A stretch of DNA of 64,000 nucleotides from Bacillota bacterium (GTDB lineage: Bacteria; Bacillota; Dehalobacteriia; UBA4068). The stretch is taken from contig JAILCQ010000021.1 in the NCBI GenBank assembly GCA_024679955.1, positions 1 to 64,000 on the forward strand. The letters run 5' to 3'. Below are positions 17,390 through 25,743 of this stretch, piece by piece; within the stretch, counting starts at the first letter, position 1, and each line of letters opens with the position of its first letter. A program made the position numbers and the translations under genes. The notes beneath the pieces are model-generated. The model did no database searches and had not been told where the DNA came from. It was given only the letters and a program-made list of their open reading frames with translations.

Positions 17390-17471
17390 TCCATCACCCC
17401 CCTGCCTTATCCTATTGTCCAACCTCAAAAATATGCGAAAAAAATTTTTTCTTTTCCGTGACAAAATTCCC

Positions 17472-17500
17472 TTGACAAAAGCGGCGGCCGCGTGTATTAT
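17472..17500 (+). promoter_or_regulatory. Promoter of the gntR-ABC operon
   Basis: TTGACA (17472-17477), 17 bp, TATTAT (17495-17500). The bofA gene starts on the other strand about 80 bp away. Confidence 0.8.
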
Positions 17501-17520
17501 TGTATTGGTTGCTTAATACA
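17501..17520. promoter_or_regulatory. Candidate operator for the GntR regulator
   Basis: TGTATTGGTTGCTTAATACA: inverted half-sites TGTATT and AATACA with an 8-bp centre, immediately after the -10 box and covering the transcript start. This is the position expected for autorepression by the YtrA-type GntR encoded next. Confidence 0.6.
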
Positions 17521-17550
17521 ATCATACAAAATCATAAAAGAGGTGATTGC

Positions 17551-17919
17551 GTGAGCTGGGATTTTCAAACGGATCGCCCGATCTACAGCCAAATCATCGA
17601 TCATATCAGCCAAAAAATCATTTGCGGCGAATATATGCCGGGCTATCGATTGCCCTCGGTGCGAGATATGGCGAATCAGGCGGGCGTCAACCCCAACACC
17701 ATGCAGCGGGCCTTAAGCGAGCTGGAAAAAACCGGCCTGGTACGGGTGGAACGCACCGCCGGCCGGTATGTTACCGAAGATGAGGAACTGCTGCAGCAAA
17801 CCAAAAGCCATTTGGCGGAAAAACAGATCGAAGCTTTTTTCAACCAAATGCGCCAATTGGGCGTGGAGCCGGAGCAGGCCCTGGCTTTGGCCCAACGGTA
17901 TGTAAACGAAAAGAAATGA
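17551..17919 (+). CDS. GntR-family transcriptional regulator, YtrA subfamily
   Basis: 122 residues: a winged-helix GntR domain (PIYSQIIDHISQKIICGEY, LPSVRDMANQAGVNPNTMQR, TAGRYVTEDE) and a short C-terminal dimerisation helix only, which defines the YtrA subfamily. GTG start at 17551 with AGAGGTGA upstream; no ATG fits. It heads a three-gene unit with an ABC ATPase (9 bp on) and a permease, the usual YtrABC-like layout, where the regulator represses its own transporter operon and often responds to cell-wall stress. Confidence 0.93.
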   Translation: MSWDFQTDRPIYSQIIDHISQKIICGEYMPGYRLPSVRDMANQAGVNPNTMQRALSELEKTGLVRVERTAGRYVTEDEELLQQTKSHLAEKQIEAFFNQMRQLGVEPEQALALAQRYVNEKK

Positions 17920-17928
17920 GGTAGAGCT

Positions 17929-18717
17929 ATGGAACAAACACAAAACGGCGAATTTACCCCCCAAACCGTGCCCGAGACCGCTATGGCCCCGGTTTCGGAC
18001 AACCGGGCCGAGGAAAGCACGGCGGCAATTTTATCCTGCAAACATCTGGTCAAGCAATACGGCGGCAACCCCGCTTTGGCCGGTGTGGATCTGGATTTGC
18101 CCTCCGGCAAAATCATCGGCCTGCTGGGCCCCAACGGCAGCGGCAAAACCACTCTGCTGAAGCTGGCCTGCGGACTGATCCCGCCCACCTCGGGAGAAAT
18201 TTTGATTCAGGGCCTGCGCCCCGGTATAGAAAGCAAAAAAATCGTTTCTTTCCTGCCGGAAAAGACTTATCTCAACGGCTGGATGCGGGTCAACGATATC
18301 CTCGCCATGTTCAAAGATTTTTACGCGGATTTTTCTCTGGAAACCGCCAAAGAAATGCTGGCCAATCTGCAGATCGACGAAAGGGCCCGCCTGAAGACCC
18401 TGTCCAAAGGCACCCAGGAAAAGGTGCAGCTGATCCTGGTCATGAGCCGCCGGGCCAAGCTGTATTTGCTGGACGAACCCATCGGCGGCGTGGATCCGGC
18501 GGCCCGGGATTATATCCTGCGCACCATCATCAAGAACTACAATGAACAGTCCACCATTCTCATTTCCACCCATCTGATCAGCGAAGTGGAACAGATTTTG
18601 GATCAGGCGGTGTTCCTCAACCACGGTAAAATCGTAGTGAACGCGCCGGTGGACGTTTTGCGGGAACAAAGCGGCAAGTCCTTGGACGCCATGTTTCGGG
18701 AGGTTTTCAAATGTTAG
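17929..18717 (+). CDS. ABC transporter ATP-binding protein (YtrB-like)
   Basis: 262 residues. After an unusual acidic N-terminal tail of about 30 residues comes one ABC ATPase domain: Walker A GPNGSGKTT (67-75), Walker B LYLLDEPIGGVD and an H-loop (ISTHLISEVE). The signature is LSKGTQEK, the relaxed form common in this antibiotic-resistance/CcmA-like subfamily. Works with the permease that overlaps its end; substrate unknown. Confidence 0.92.
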   Translation: MEQTQNGEFTPQTVPETAMAPVSDNRAEESTAAILSCKHLVKQYGGNPALAGVDLDLPSGKIIGLLGPNGSGKTTLLKLACGLIPPTSGEILIQGLRPGIESKKIVSFLPEKTYLNGWMRVNDILAMFKDFYADFSLETAKEMLANLQIDERARLKTLSKGTQEKVQLILVMSRRAKLYLLDEPIGGVDPAARDYILRTIIKNYNEQSTILISTHLISEVEQILDQAVFLNHGKIVVNAPVDVLREQSGKSLDAMFREVFKC

Positions 18718-19505
18718 GAAAATTGATCAAATACGAAATGAAGAGTTCGGCCCGTTATTTATTGCCCTTGTATGTATCCGTATTGATCCTGGCCGTCGTC
18801 AACCGTCTGGGCGCCCTGTGGCTGCAGAATATGCCCGGAAGCTCCACCTGGGAAGGGCTGCTGATGTTCTTTTATGTGCTGCTTTCCATCAGCCTGTTCG
18901 TGGTCACCGGCGTCGGCATCCTGGTGCGCTTTTATCATAATCTGCTGGGCCAGGAAGGCTATTTGATGTTTACCCTGCCAGTGAGCACCTCCGCCAACCT
19001 GTTTGCCAAATTGATTTCGGCCATCTTTTGGATCATCGCCAGCATGCTCGTGTTTTTCCTCTCCGTGCTGCTGCTCACCTTCTCCTCCACCTGGCAGATA
19101 TCGGATATCATCGATTGGGTATCCCGGACTTTCAGCGGCTTTGAACTGGGAGCAGTTTTCGTCCTCCTGGAAATCTGCCTGCTGGTCTTGCTCAGCCTGG
19201 CCTCTTTTGTCCTGCTGTGCTACTTATCCATGTCCATCGGCCAATTGGCCAACCGGCAAAAGCTGTTATTGTCGGTGGCGGCCTTCCTGGCGCTGCAGGT
19301 CGTGATCAGCACTTTGTCCGTCATCTTTTTGAGTCACAACGCCGCCTGGCTGAGCACGAGTATCAGCGCCTGGATCGACTCCATGAGTCCCCAGGCCGCC
19401 ATCCATGGGGTGCTGCTGGGCTCCTGCCTGGGCGCCCTGGTCGAATGCGCGATACTGTACATCCCCTGCTGGCTGCTGTTGAAAAACAAACTGAATCTAA
19501 GCTAA
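18711..19505 (+). CDS. ABC transporter permease of the GntR operon
   Basis: 264-residue integral membrane protein with about six hydrophobic segments, beginning MLGKLIKYEMKSSARYLLPL, typical of ABC-2-type permeases in YtrABC-like operons. It overlaps the ATPase gene by 7 bp. A terminator follows. Confidence 0.85.
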   Translation: MLGKLIKYEMKSSARYLLPLYVSVLILAVVNRLGALWLQNMPGSSTWEGLLMFFYVLLSISLFVVTGVGILVRFYHNLLGQEGYLMFTLPVSTSANLFAKLISAIFWIIASMLVFFLSVLLLTFSSTWQISDIIDWVSRTFSGFELGAVFVLLEICLLVLLSLASFVLLCYLSMSIGQLANRQKLLLSVAAFLALQVVISTLSVIFLSHNAAWLSTSISAWIDSMSPQAAIHGVLLGSCLGALVECAILYIPCWLLLKNKLNLS

Positions 19506-19555
19506 AGCCAAAAGTCCCCCCAAGGCCGGGAGCCCCGGCCGGGACACCCGAAGCG

Positions 19556-19608
19556 AAAAGGCGGCAGGATGGAGAAGAGCCTCTCCCTCCTGCCGCCGCT
19601 TTTGTTTT
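19556..19608 (+). terminator. Terminator of the gntR-ABC operon
   Basis: GCGGCAGGA and TCCTGCCGC form a long stem, extended by GGAGA/TCTCC inside, followed by GCTTTTGTTTT. Upstream, GGCCGGG/CCCCGGCC can form a further GC-rich fold. Confidence 0.85.
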
Positions 19609-19706
19609 GCAGGGGCGGCCCTTGACGCTGCAGGTACGGTGTACTGTCGTATTAGGCGGTATCAGGCGGGAATGACCAAGCAAACGTTTCATATATTTAA
19701 TATATA

Positions 19707-19736
19707 TTGACAGCAAAATCGTATCCGTTCTATAAT
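19707..19736 (+). promoter_or_regulatory. Promoter of the ABC exporter pair
   Basis: TTGACA (19707-19712) and TATAAT (19731-19736), both perfect, with an 18-bp spacer. The 5' leader is about 75 nt. Confidence 0.85.
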
Positions 19737-19819
19737 TAGTCGTTATAATGCCCCTCGCCCAGGGGCTTTGCCCATGACCGGCGGCAAAGCGGCGGCAGGA
19801 GGCTGAAACAGGAGGCTTT

Positions 19820-21556
19820 ATGATCAAGCAACTCAGCGCCTTTATCGGCGAATACAAAAAGGACGTGCTGCTCTCTCCCACTTTCGTCATTCTGGAAGTG
19901 ATCATGGAGGTGCTGATCCCTTATGCCATGGCCTATTTGATCGATTTCGGCATCGAGCCGGGGGATATGAACGTGATCATCAAATTGGGGGCCTGTTTGG
20001 TTGTGGCCGCCTTGCTGTCCCTGCTGTTCGGCGCTTTGGCCGGCTGCTACGCGGCCAGCGGCTCCGCCGGATACGCCAAAAACCTGCGCAAAGGCCTGTA
20101 TTATAAAATCCAGGATTATTCGTTTTATAACATCGACAAGTTTTCCACCGGCAGTTTGATCACCCGTTTGACCACCGATATCACCAATGTGCAAATGGCC
20201 TTTATGATGATCATACGCCTGGGGGTGCGCTGCCCGGTGATGCTGGTTTTTGCCCTGATCATGTCCTTTTCCATCAGCGCCAGACTGTCCCTGATCTTTT
20301 TGCTGATTTTACCGGTACTGGCCGGCGGACTTTACCTGATCATCCGCAAAGCCCATCCTATATTCGAATCGGTTTTCCGCACCTACGATAAACTGAACAA
20401 TGTGGTGCAGGAAAACCTGCGGGGCATTCGCGTGGTAAAATCTTTCGTCCGGGAGGACTACGAAAAAGAAAAATTCCGCTCCATTTCCCAAAGGATATAT
20501 GAACAGTTTTCCAAAGCGGAAAAGCTGCTGGCCTTCAATGGCCCGCTGATGCAGCTTTGCATATACAGCGCCATCCTTTTGATCTCCTGGTTCGGCGCGG
20601 TGCATATCGTGGCCGGCAATTTGACCACCGGCCAGCTGGTCAGCCTGATTTCCTATGCCATGCAGGTGCTGATGTCCCTGATGATGCTGTCTTTGGTATT
20701 CGTCATGATCACCATTTCCCAGGCCTCGGCGGAACGGATCTGCGAAGCGCTGAACGAAACCCCGGATATCACCAATCCCGCCGAGCCTCAATATACCGTG
20801 GCCAACGGCGATATCGATTTTGAAAATGTGGGCTTCAGCTATGCCAAGGACGCCGGTAAGCTGTGCCTGAGCCATATCGATCTGCATATCCGCTCCGGGC
20901 AAACCGTGGGCGTCATCGGCGGCACCGGCAGCTCCAAAAGCACGCTGGTGCAATTGATCCCCCGCTTTTACGATGTGACCCAAGGGGCGGTAAAGGTGGG
21001 CGGCGTGGATGTCAGGGATTACGATCTGCAGGCCCTGCGGCAACAGGTGGCCATGGTTTTGCAGAAAAACATCCTCTTCAGCGGTACCGTCAAAGACAAT
21101 TTGCGCTGGGGCGACGCCGGCGCCGGCGAGGAAGAAATGAAAGAAGCCTGCGTCATGGCCCAGGCTGACGGCTTTGTCGGCGAATTCCCCGGCGGCTACG
21201 ATTATCAGATCGAACAGGGCGGCAACAATGTTTCCGGTGGGCAGCGGCAGCGGCTGTGCATTGCCAGAGCTTTGCTGAAAAAGCCCAAAATCCTCATTTT
21301 GGACGACAGCACCTCAGCGGTGGATACCAAAACGGAAGCTTTGATCCGCCAGGCCTTCCAAAGCAATCTGGCGGGCGTAACCAAAATCATCATTGCCCAA
21401 AGGGTGTCTTCCATTATGGACGCCGATCAAATTATTGTTTTGGATCACGGCGAAATCAACGCCATCGGCAACCATCAGGAATTGTTAGCCAACAATGCCA
21501 TTTATCAGGAAGTTTACTATTCCCAAACCAAAGGAGGGGACGATCATGCCGCCTAA
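19820..21556 (+). CDS. ABC exporter half-transporter with degenerate ATP site
   Basis: 578 residues: a six-helix type 1 exporter membrane domain (residues ~15-310) and an ABC ATPase. Walker A reads GGTGSSKST, with Ser for the usual Gly before the Lys. Signature VSGGQRQRLCIARALL is normal. The Walker B region is ILILDDSTSAVD, with Asp where the catalytic Glu belongs, and the H-loop reads IIAQRVSS, with Gln for His. These changes mark the degenerate-site partner of heterodimeric exporters such as TM287/288 and BmrC/D. AGGAGG before the ATG. Couples to the next gene by overlap. Confidence 0.93.
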   Translation: MIKQLSAFIGEYKKDVLLSPTFVILEVIMEVLIPYAMAYLIDFGIEPGDMNVIIKLGACLVVAALLSLLFGALAGCYAASGSAGYAKNLRKGLYYKIQDYSFYNIDKFSTGSLITRLTTDITNVQMAFMMIIRLGVRCPVMLVFALIMSFSISARLSLIFLLILPVLAGGLYLIIRKAHPIFESVFRTYDKLNNVVQENLRGIRVVKSFVREDYEKEKFRSISQRIYEQFSKAEKLLAFNGPLMQLCIYSAILLISWFGAVHIVAGNLTTGQLVSLISYAMQVLMSLMMLSLVFVMITISQASAERICEALNETPDITNPAEPQYTVANGDIDFENVGFSYAKDAGKLCLSHIDLHIRSGQTVGVIGGTGSSKSTLVQLIPRFYDVTQGAVKVGGVDVRDYDLQALRQQVAMVLQKNILFSGTVKDNLRWGDAGAGEEEMKEACVMAQADGFVGEFPGGYDYQIEQGGNNVSGGQRQRLCIARALLKKPKILILDDSTSAVDTKTEALIRQAFQSNLAGVTKIIIAQRVSSIMDADQIIVLDHGEINAIGNHQELLANNAIYQEVYYSQTKGGDDHAA

Positions 21557-23459
21557 ATCCATGCCCATGTCCGGACGGCGCGCCGCCTATGCCACCGCGC
21601 CGGCGCGGCGGTTTTCGCCGGTCACGGCCAAGCGCCTGTTCGTCTATTTTGGGCGCTACCGGCTGCTTTTCGCGGTGGTGGTGTTCTGCATCCTCCTTTC
21701 CGCTTTGGCGGCGGTGGCCGGGTCTTTGTTCCTGCAGATCCTGATCGACGACTATATCACCCCTTTGCTGGGCCAGGCCCATCCCAACTTCGCGCCGCTG
21801 TTGAAGGCCATCCTGATCATGGGCGGCGTGTATCTGATCGGCATCGTTTCCGTATTCGCCTACAACCGGCTGATGATCATTGTTTCCCAGGGCACGCTGA
21901 AGCATATTCGCGACGATATGTTCAGCCTGATGCAGGCCTTGCCCCTGCGTTACTTTGATACCCACACCTTCGGCGACGTCATGAGCCGCTATACCAACGA
22001 TACCGACGCCCTGCGGCAAATGATTTCCCAAAGCTTGCCCAACTGCATATCCTCCATTGTTTCCATTGTGGCGGTTTTCTGCGCCATGCTGCGGCTCAGC
22101 TGGCAACTGACCATCGTGGTGGTGGCCGTGGCCTTTCTGATGATCAAAGTTTCCGGCAAGATCACCGGCAAAAGCGGCGAATACTTTTTCCGCCAGCAAA
22201 ACTCCCTGGGCAAAGTAAACGGCTATATCGAAGAAATGATCAACGGCCAAAGGGAGATCAAAGCCTTTTGCCATGAGGACGAAGCCAAAAAAGGCTTCGA
22301 CCTGGTCAACGAGGAATTGTGCCAGGACGGAGCCAAGGCCCACCGCTACGCCAATATCCTCATGCCGATCATGGTCAATATCGGCAACCTGCAATATGTG
22401 TTGATCGCCGTGGTAGGCGGCGCTTTGGCCATTCACGGCATTTCCGGCCTGACGTTGGGCGTCATCGCCAGCTTTTTGCAGCTGAGCAAAAGCTTTACCA
22501 TGCCCGTATCCCAGGTGGCCCAGCAGATGAACTCGGTGGTGATGGCTCTGGCGGGCGCGGAACGGATCTTCCAACTGATGGACGAAAAGCCGGAAGCGGA
22601 TCAGGGTACGGTGACCCTGGTCAACGCCTGCTTGGAGGGGGGCGAGCTGCAGGAAACGCCGGAGCATACCGGTCTTTGGGCCTGGAAGCAAACCGATGAA
22701 AACGGCGTCAGCCGCTATCGCCAATTGAAAGGCGACGTTCGCCTGTTCAACGTGGATTTCAGCTATGACGGCAAAAAAACCGTGCTGCAGGACGTCAGCC
22801 TTTTTGCCAAGCCCGGACAAAAGATCGCTTTCGTCGGCGCTACCGGCGCGGGCAAAACCACCATCACCAATCTGATCAACCGCTTTTACGACGTCAACCA
22901 GGGGCAAATCACCTATGACGGCATCGATATCCAGCATATCCGCAAAAGCGATCTGCGCCATTCCTTGGGCGTCGTTTTGCAGGACGTTAACCTGTTTACC
23001 GGCACGGTGCTGGACAATATCCGCTACGGCCGTCTGGACGCCAGCGACAAGGAATGCATCGCCGCCGCCAAAACCGCCGGCGCGGACAGCTTCATCACCC
23101 GGCTGCCCCAGGGCTATCATACGGTTTTGGAAGGCGACGGTTCCGGCCTTTCCCAGGGACAGCGGCAATTGCTTTCCATCGCCCGGGCGGCAGTGGCCGA
23201 CCCGCCGGTGCTGATCCTGGACGAAGCCACCTCCAGCATCGACACCCGCACGGAAGCCATCGTGCAAAAGGGCATGGACGCGCTGATGCAGGGCCGCACC
23301 GTTTTCGTCATCGCCCACCGCCTGTCCACGGTGCGCAACGCCCAGGCCATATTGGTGCTGGAACACGGCAAAATCATCGAACGGGGCGAGCATCAGGAAT
23401 TGCTGGCGCAAAAAGGCAAATACTATCAACTGTATACCGGCGCTTTTGAATTGGAATAA
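21546..23459 (+). CDS. ABC exporter half-transporter with canonical ATP site
   Basis: 637-residue partner of the preceding gene, overlapping it by 11 bp, with AAAGGAGGGG before the ATG at 21546; an upstream ATG would give a spurious tail. It has a six-helix membrane domain and an ABC ATPase with GATGAGKTT, LSQGQRQLLSIARAA, LILDEATSSID (catalytic Glu present) and IAHRLST (His present). An insert of about 40 residues (LVNACLEGGELQETPEHTG region) lies before the nucleotide-binding domain. Together the two make a multidrug- or lipid-type heterodimer; the substrate cannot be told. Confidence 0.93.
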   Translation: MPPKSMPMSGRRAAYATAPARRFSPVTAKRLFVYFGRYRLLFAVVVFCILLSALAAVAGSLFLQILIDDYITPLLGQAHPNFAPLLKAILIMGGVYLIGIVSVFAYNRLMIIVSQGTLKHIRDDMFSLMQALPLRYFDTHTFGDVMSRYTNDTDALRQMISQSLPNCISSIVSIVAVFCAMLRLSWQLTIVVVAVAFLMIKVSGKITGKSGEYFFRQQNSLGKVNGYIEEMINGQREIKAFCHEDEAKKGFDLVNEELCQDGAKAHRYANILMPIMVNIGNLQYVLIAVVGGALAIHGISGLTLGVIASFLQLSKSFTMPVSQVAQQMNSVVMALAGAERIFQLMDEKPEADQGTVTLVNACLEGGELQETPEHTGLWAWKQTDENGVSRYRQLKGDVRLFNVDFSYDGKKTVLQDVSLFAKPGQKIAFVGATGAGKTTITNLINRFYDVNQGQITYDGIDIQHIRKSDLRHSLGVVLQDVNLFTGTVLDNIRYGRLDASDKECIAAAKTAGADSFITRLPQGYHTVLEGDGSGLSQGQRQLLSIARAAVADPPVLILDEATSSIDTRTEAIVQKGMDALMQGRTVFVIAHRLSTVRNAQAILVLEHGKIIERGEHQELLAQKGKYYQLYTGAFELE

Positions 23460-23503
23460 GCCCGTCCGCCCTTTGCTCCGCCAAACTTTATCGCACCGAT
23501 AAC

Positions 23504-23531
23504 AAAACGCCCTGTTGGCACAGGGCGTTTT
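23504..23531. terminator. Bidirectional terminator
   Basis: AAAACGCCCTG TTGGCA CAGGGCGTTTT: an A-flanked and T-flanked stem that can serve both the exporter operon and the converging pilin-like gene. Confidence 0.85.
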
Positions 23532-23562
23532 GATTTATCTATGTTTTATTGCGATTCTTTGC

Positions 23563-24861
23563 CTATTTGGCTGCCTTGCGCTTGCCGGCGGCCAGAGCGA
23601 TCAGAGTCAGGCCCAGTCCGGCCAGGGCCAGGAACATCAGGCTGAGCCACAGGCGGGCATGGCTTTCGTCTCCGGTGGGCGGGGTCGCCGCATCCTGGGG
23701 ATTCTCGGCTTTACTGACGGTCAGCGTACTGCCGGCCTGGGGCGGGTTTTCCGTCCCGTCCTGCCGGTATTTGTTTTGGAAGACCGGTATGGTCATATCC
23801 GGCATGCGCTTGCCGTCTTTGAAAATGCTGCGGACGGATACCAGCCGGCCGTTGCGCTCCGTCACCGCGTACTGTATGGTATAGACGCTGCCGTCATAGG
23901 TATAGCCTTTTTCGCCGGTATCGGTTTCCGTAACGGTATAGGTATAGACGCCCGGCTTGGTAAAGGTGATGACGCCGAACTCGCCCTCGCCCCGGCCGGT
24001 GATGCTCGTTTCTTTTACGCCGTTTTGGCTGCCGGCGGGCATGGGATAGGCAGGATCTTTGGCCCGCAAAACAAAGGCAAAGGCCGCGTTCCCCTGGGGT
24101 TGGCCGTCAATGGTCTTGCTGACCTTTAGGGCGGGATTGTCCAGCACCGGCACGGGCTTTCCTTCCTTGACGTTGGTGATGATGAACACATCGCCCTGCC
24201 AGGCGACAAGGGCCGTATAATTCTCCGGCGGATCGGCTTCCACCACGGTATAGGAATAGGCCGGAGAAAGCTCCGTAAACGTATGGGACCAGCCGTTTCC
24301 TTCATTCAGCACCGCCGTACCGGCGATATTGCCGGCGCACATCAGGTTGACGGTGACGCTGTCGGGATGATCGCCGTCGTCTACCCACAGCTTGTTGACG
24401 GTGATATGGATGCTGGAGGGGTCGGCCGGACGCACGGTATTGTGAAAAACGGGCTCCGTCAGTTTGCCGCTTGGGGCATTGCCGGTGGAACCGGCCTCTA
24501 TGGTATAGCCGGCGACGGCGTTGCCGCCCGCGTCCAAGGATACCCGGATGCCGTAAGCCGTTTTGTCATAGGTGACGCGGTTGGTATCGGTATTGTTCAG
24601 CTGCAGGGTAAAGCTTTGAGGCAAAGCGCCCTTGCAGGTCAATGTGAGCTGGGCGGTTTGTCCCGCCGTCAGCGAAAGGCGCTGCATCTCCGTGCCATCC
24701 GCGTTCAACAGCACCGCCGTACAATCCGCGCCGGTGCAGGAGACGGGTATCTTTACCTCCGCCGTATTGGAAGCCGCGAAAGCGGTCATATTGCCAAGCA
24801 ACAGGCAGAAAATGAGGGCGAAAAGCCCCATCGCCGCTTTGGCGATCCGTGGCATTTTCAT
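23563..24861 (-). CDS. Pilin-like surface protein with sortase signal
   Basis: 432 residues: signal peptide (1-30, cleavage after AFA), a beta-rich N-terminal half, a Cna_B-type domain (ITVNKLWVDDGDHPDS...YTVVEADPPENY), and a Spy0128/FctA-type pilin domain (VYTYTVTETDTGEKGYTYDG, VYTIQYAVTERNG, FQNKY) of the kind that forms internal isopeptide bonds. The C-terminus has PPTGD (394-398), a hydrophobic helix and GKRKAAK, a sorting signal of the (S/N/P)PxTG type read by clostridial class B sortases. No sortase or other pilin gene is in the window, so it may be a stand-alone wall protein. ATG at 24861 after GGGAG. Confidence 0.88.
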   Translation of the reverse strand: MKMPRIAKAAMGLFALIFCLLLGNMTAFAASNTAEVKIPVSCTGADCTAVLLNADGTEMQRLSLTAGQTAQLTLTCKGALPQSFTLQLNNTDTNRVTYDKTAYGIRVSLDAGGNAVAGYTIEAGSTGNAPSGKLTEPVFHNTVRPADPSSIHITVNKLWVDDGDHPDSVTVNLMCAGNIAGTAVLNEGNGWSHTFTELSPAYSYTVVEADPPENYTALVAWQGDVFIITNVKEGKPVPVLDNPALKVSKTIDGQPQGNAAFAFVLRAKDPAYPMPAGSQNGVKETSITGRGEGEFGVITFTKPGVYTYTVTETDTGEKGYTYDGSVYTIQYAVTERNGRLVSVRSIFKDGKRMPDMTIPVFQNKYRQDGTENPPQAGSTLTVSKAENPQDAATPPTGDESHARLWLSLMFLALAGLGLTLIALAAGKRKAAK

Positions 24862-24962
24862 ACCGTTTCACTCCCTTCTATCTCTGCTCCCGGCGGGTCG
24901 TTTGTCCGGCCCCATTGGGCCGGACGCCGGGAGATCGCTTCTTTCGAGAATTTTCCACATAT

Positions 24963-24991
24963 ATTTTATCACGAAAAAAGAAAAAAGCCAA
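24963..24991 (-). promoter_or_regulatory. Promoter of the pilin-like gene
   Basis: On the minus strand TTGGCT (24991-24986) and TAAAAT (24968-24963) with a 17-bp spacer; about 100-nt leader. Confidence 0.55.
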
Positions 24992-25208
24992 GATGCATTC
25001 CGGCGGCTTTTCGCTGCCGGAATGCCTGTATCCGCCCGGGGCCCGGCGGCGCGAAAAGAAAGAAGCCGGCAAAACCGCAGATGGAGATATCTGCCCGCCA
25101 TGTTTTTTCCTGCCGCATCGTTTTGATCATACGGCCGCTTCCCGGCGGCCGGATTTGTTTTTTCACAATTTTTTCGCTTTGTATACGCAAAATTTATGGC
25201 AAATGGTG

Positions 25209-25237
25209 TTGCATTTTGACGAAAGTAATAGTATTAT
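25209..25237 (+). promoter_or_regulatory. Promoter of the DUF4190-like gene
   Basis: TTGCAT (25209-25214), 17 bp, TATTAT (25232-25237), 52 bp before the GTG start. Confidence 0.6.
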
Positions 25238-25288
25238 GAAAAATGAGGTCATTATACATTATTTCATAAGAAAAAGGAGGAATTTACG

Positions 25289-25726
25289 GTGTCTGACGAG
25301 ATGGACAACATCAAGAACGAGGCCAAAGAAACCATGGACGAAGTCCGGGAAGAAGCCCGGGAAGTCGTCGAAGAAGTAAAGGCCGCGGTAAAAGGCGAAA
25401 CGCTGGATACGGCCGATACCGTGGGCGGCGCCGGCTACCGGGCCAATGACAATTCCAGCAATGGTCTGGCGGTGGCGTCTCTGGTTTTGGGTATCATCTC
25501 TCTGGTTTGCGCCTTTTTGGGTTGGGGCGCGATCCTGGGCTTGGCTACCGGTATTGCCGGTACGGTGCTGGGCGCGAAAGCCCGCAAGATCTCCCAGACG
25601 GGCATGGCTACCGCCGGCTTTGTCTGCAGCCTGATCGGTTTGATCTGCAGCGCCGCCGCTTTGCTCTGCGTCATCGCCTGCGCCGGTACTCTGGGCGCTC
25701 TGGGCGTTTTGGGCGCGCATGCCTAA
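25289..25726 (+). CDS. DUF4190-like small membrane protein
   Basis: 145 residues. Residues 1-35 are a highly charged helix (MSDEMDNIKNEAKETMDEVR). A short linker leads to a DUF4190-type membrane part: NGLAVASLVLGIISLVCAFL, a second glycine-rich hydrophobic segment and a third near the C-terminus, with GMATAGFVCSLIGLI between. Function unknown; such proteins are common small membrane proteins of Gram-positives. GTG start after AAAGGAGG. The Lgt-like gene follows 17 bp later. Confidence 0.75.
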   Translation: MSDEMDNIKNEAKETMDEVREEAREVVEEVKAAVKGETLDTADTVGGAGYRANDNSSNGLAVASLVLGIISLVCAFLGWGAILGLATGIAGTVLGAKARKISQTGMATAGFVCSLIGLICSAAALLCVIACAGTLGALGVLGAHA

Positions 25727-25743
25727 TCTGACGCGAGGAACCA

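Larger units (their letters stand above)
24862..25288. other. Divergent intergenic region with promoters and two hairpins
   Basis: No gene is seen. It contains a strong stem GTCCGGCCC/GGGCCGGAC (24904-24925) inside the leader of the pilin-like gene, the promoters for both flanking genes, and a 10-bp inverted repeat GCATTCCGGC/GCCGGAATGC (24995-25025). The stem in the pilin leader lies 40-80 nt before its start codon and could affect expression. Confidence 0.6.

Noticed and set aside
19622-19650. Second promoter (TTGACG...TGTCGT) upstream of the ABC exporter pair
   Set aside because: The -10 match is poor, while a perfect TTGACA/TATAAT pair lies 85 bp downstream.
21456-23429. 657-codon frame antisense to the second ABC exporter gene
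   Set aside because: Composition (His/Gln/Gly-rich) is typical of antisense translation of a GC-biased gene; the sense protein is a complete ABC exporter.
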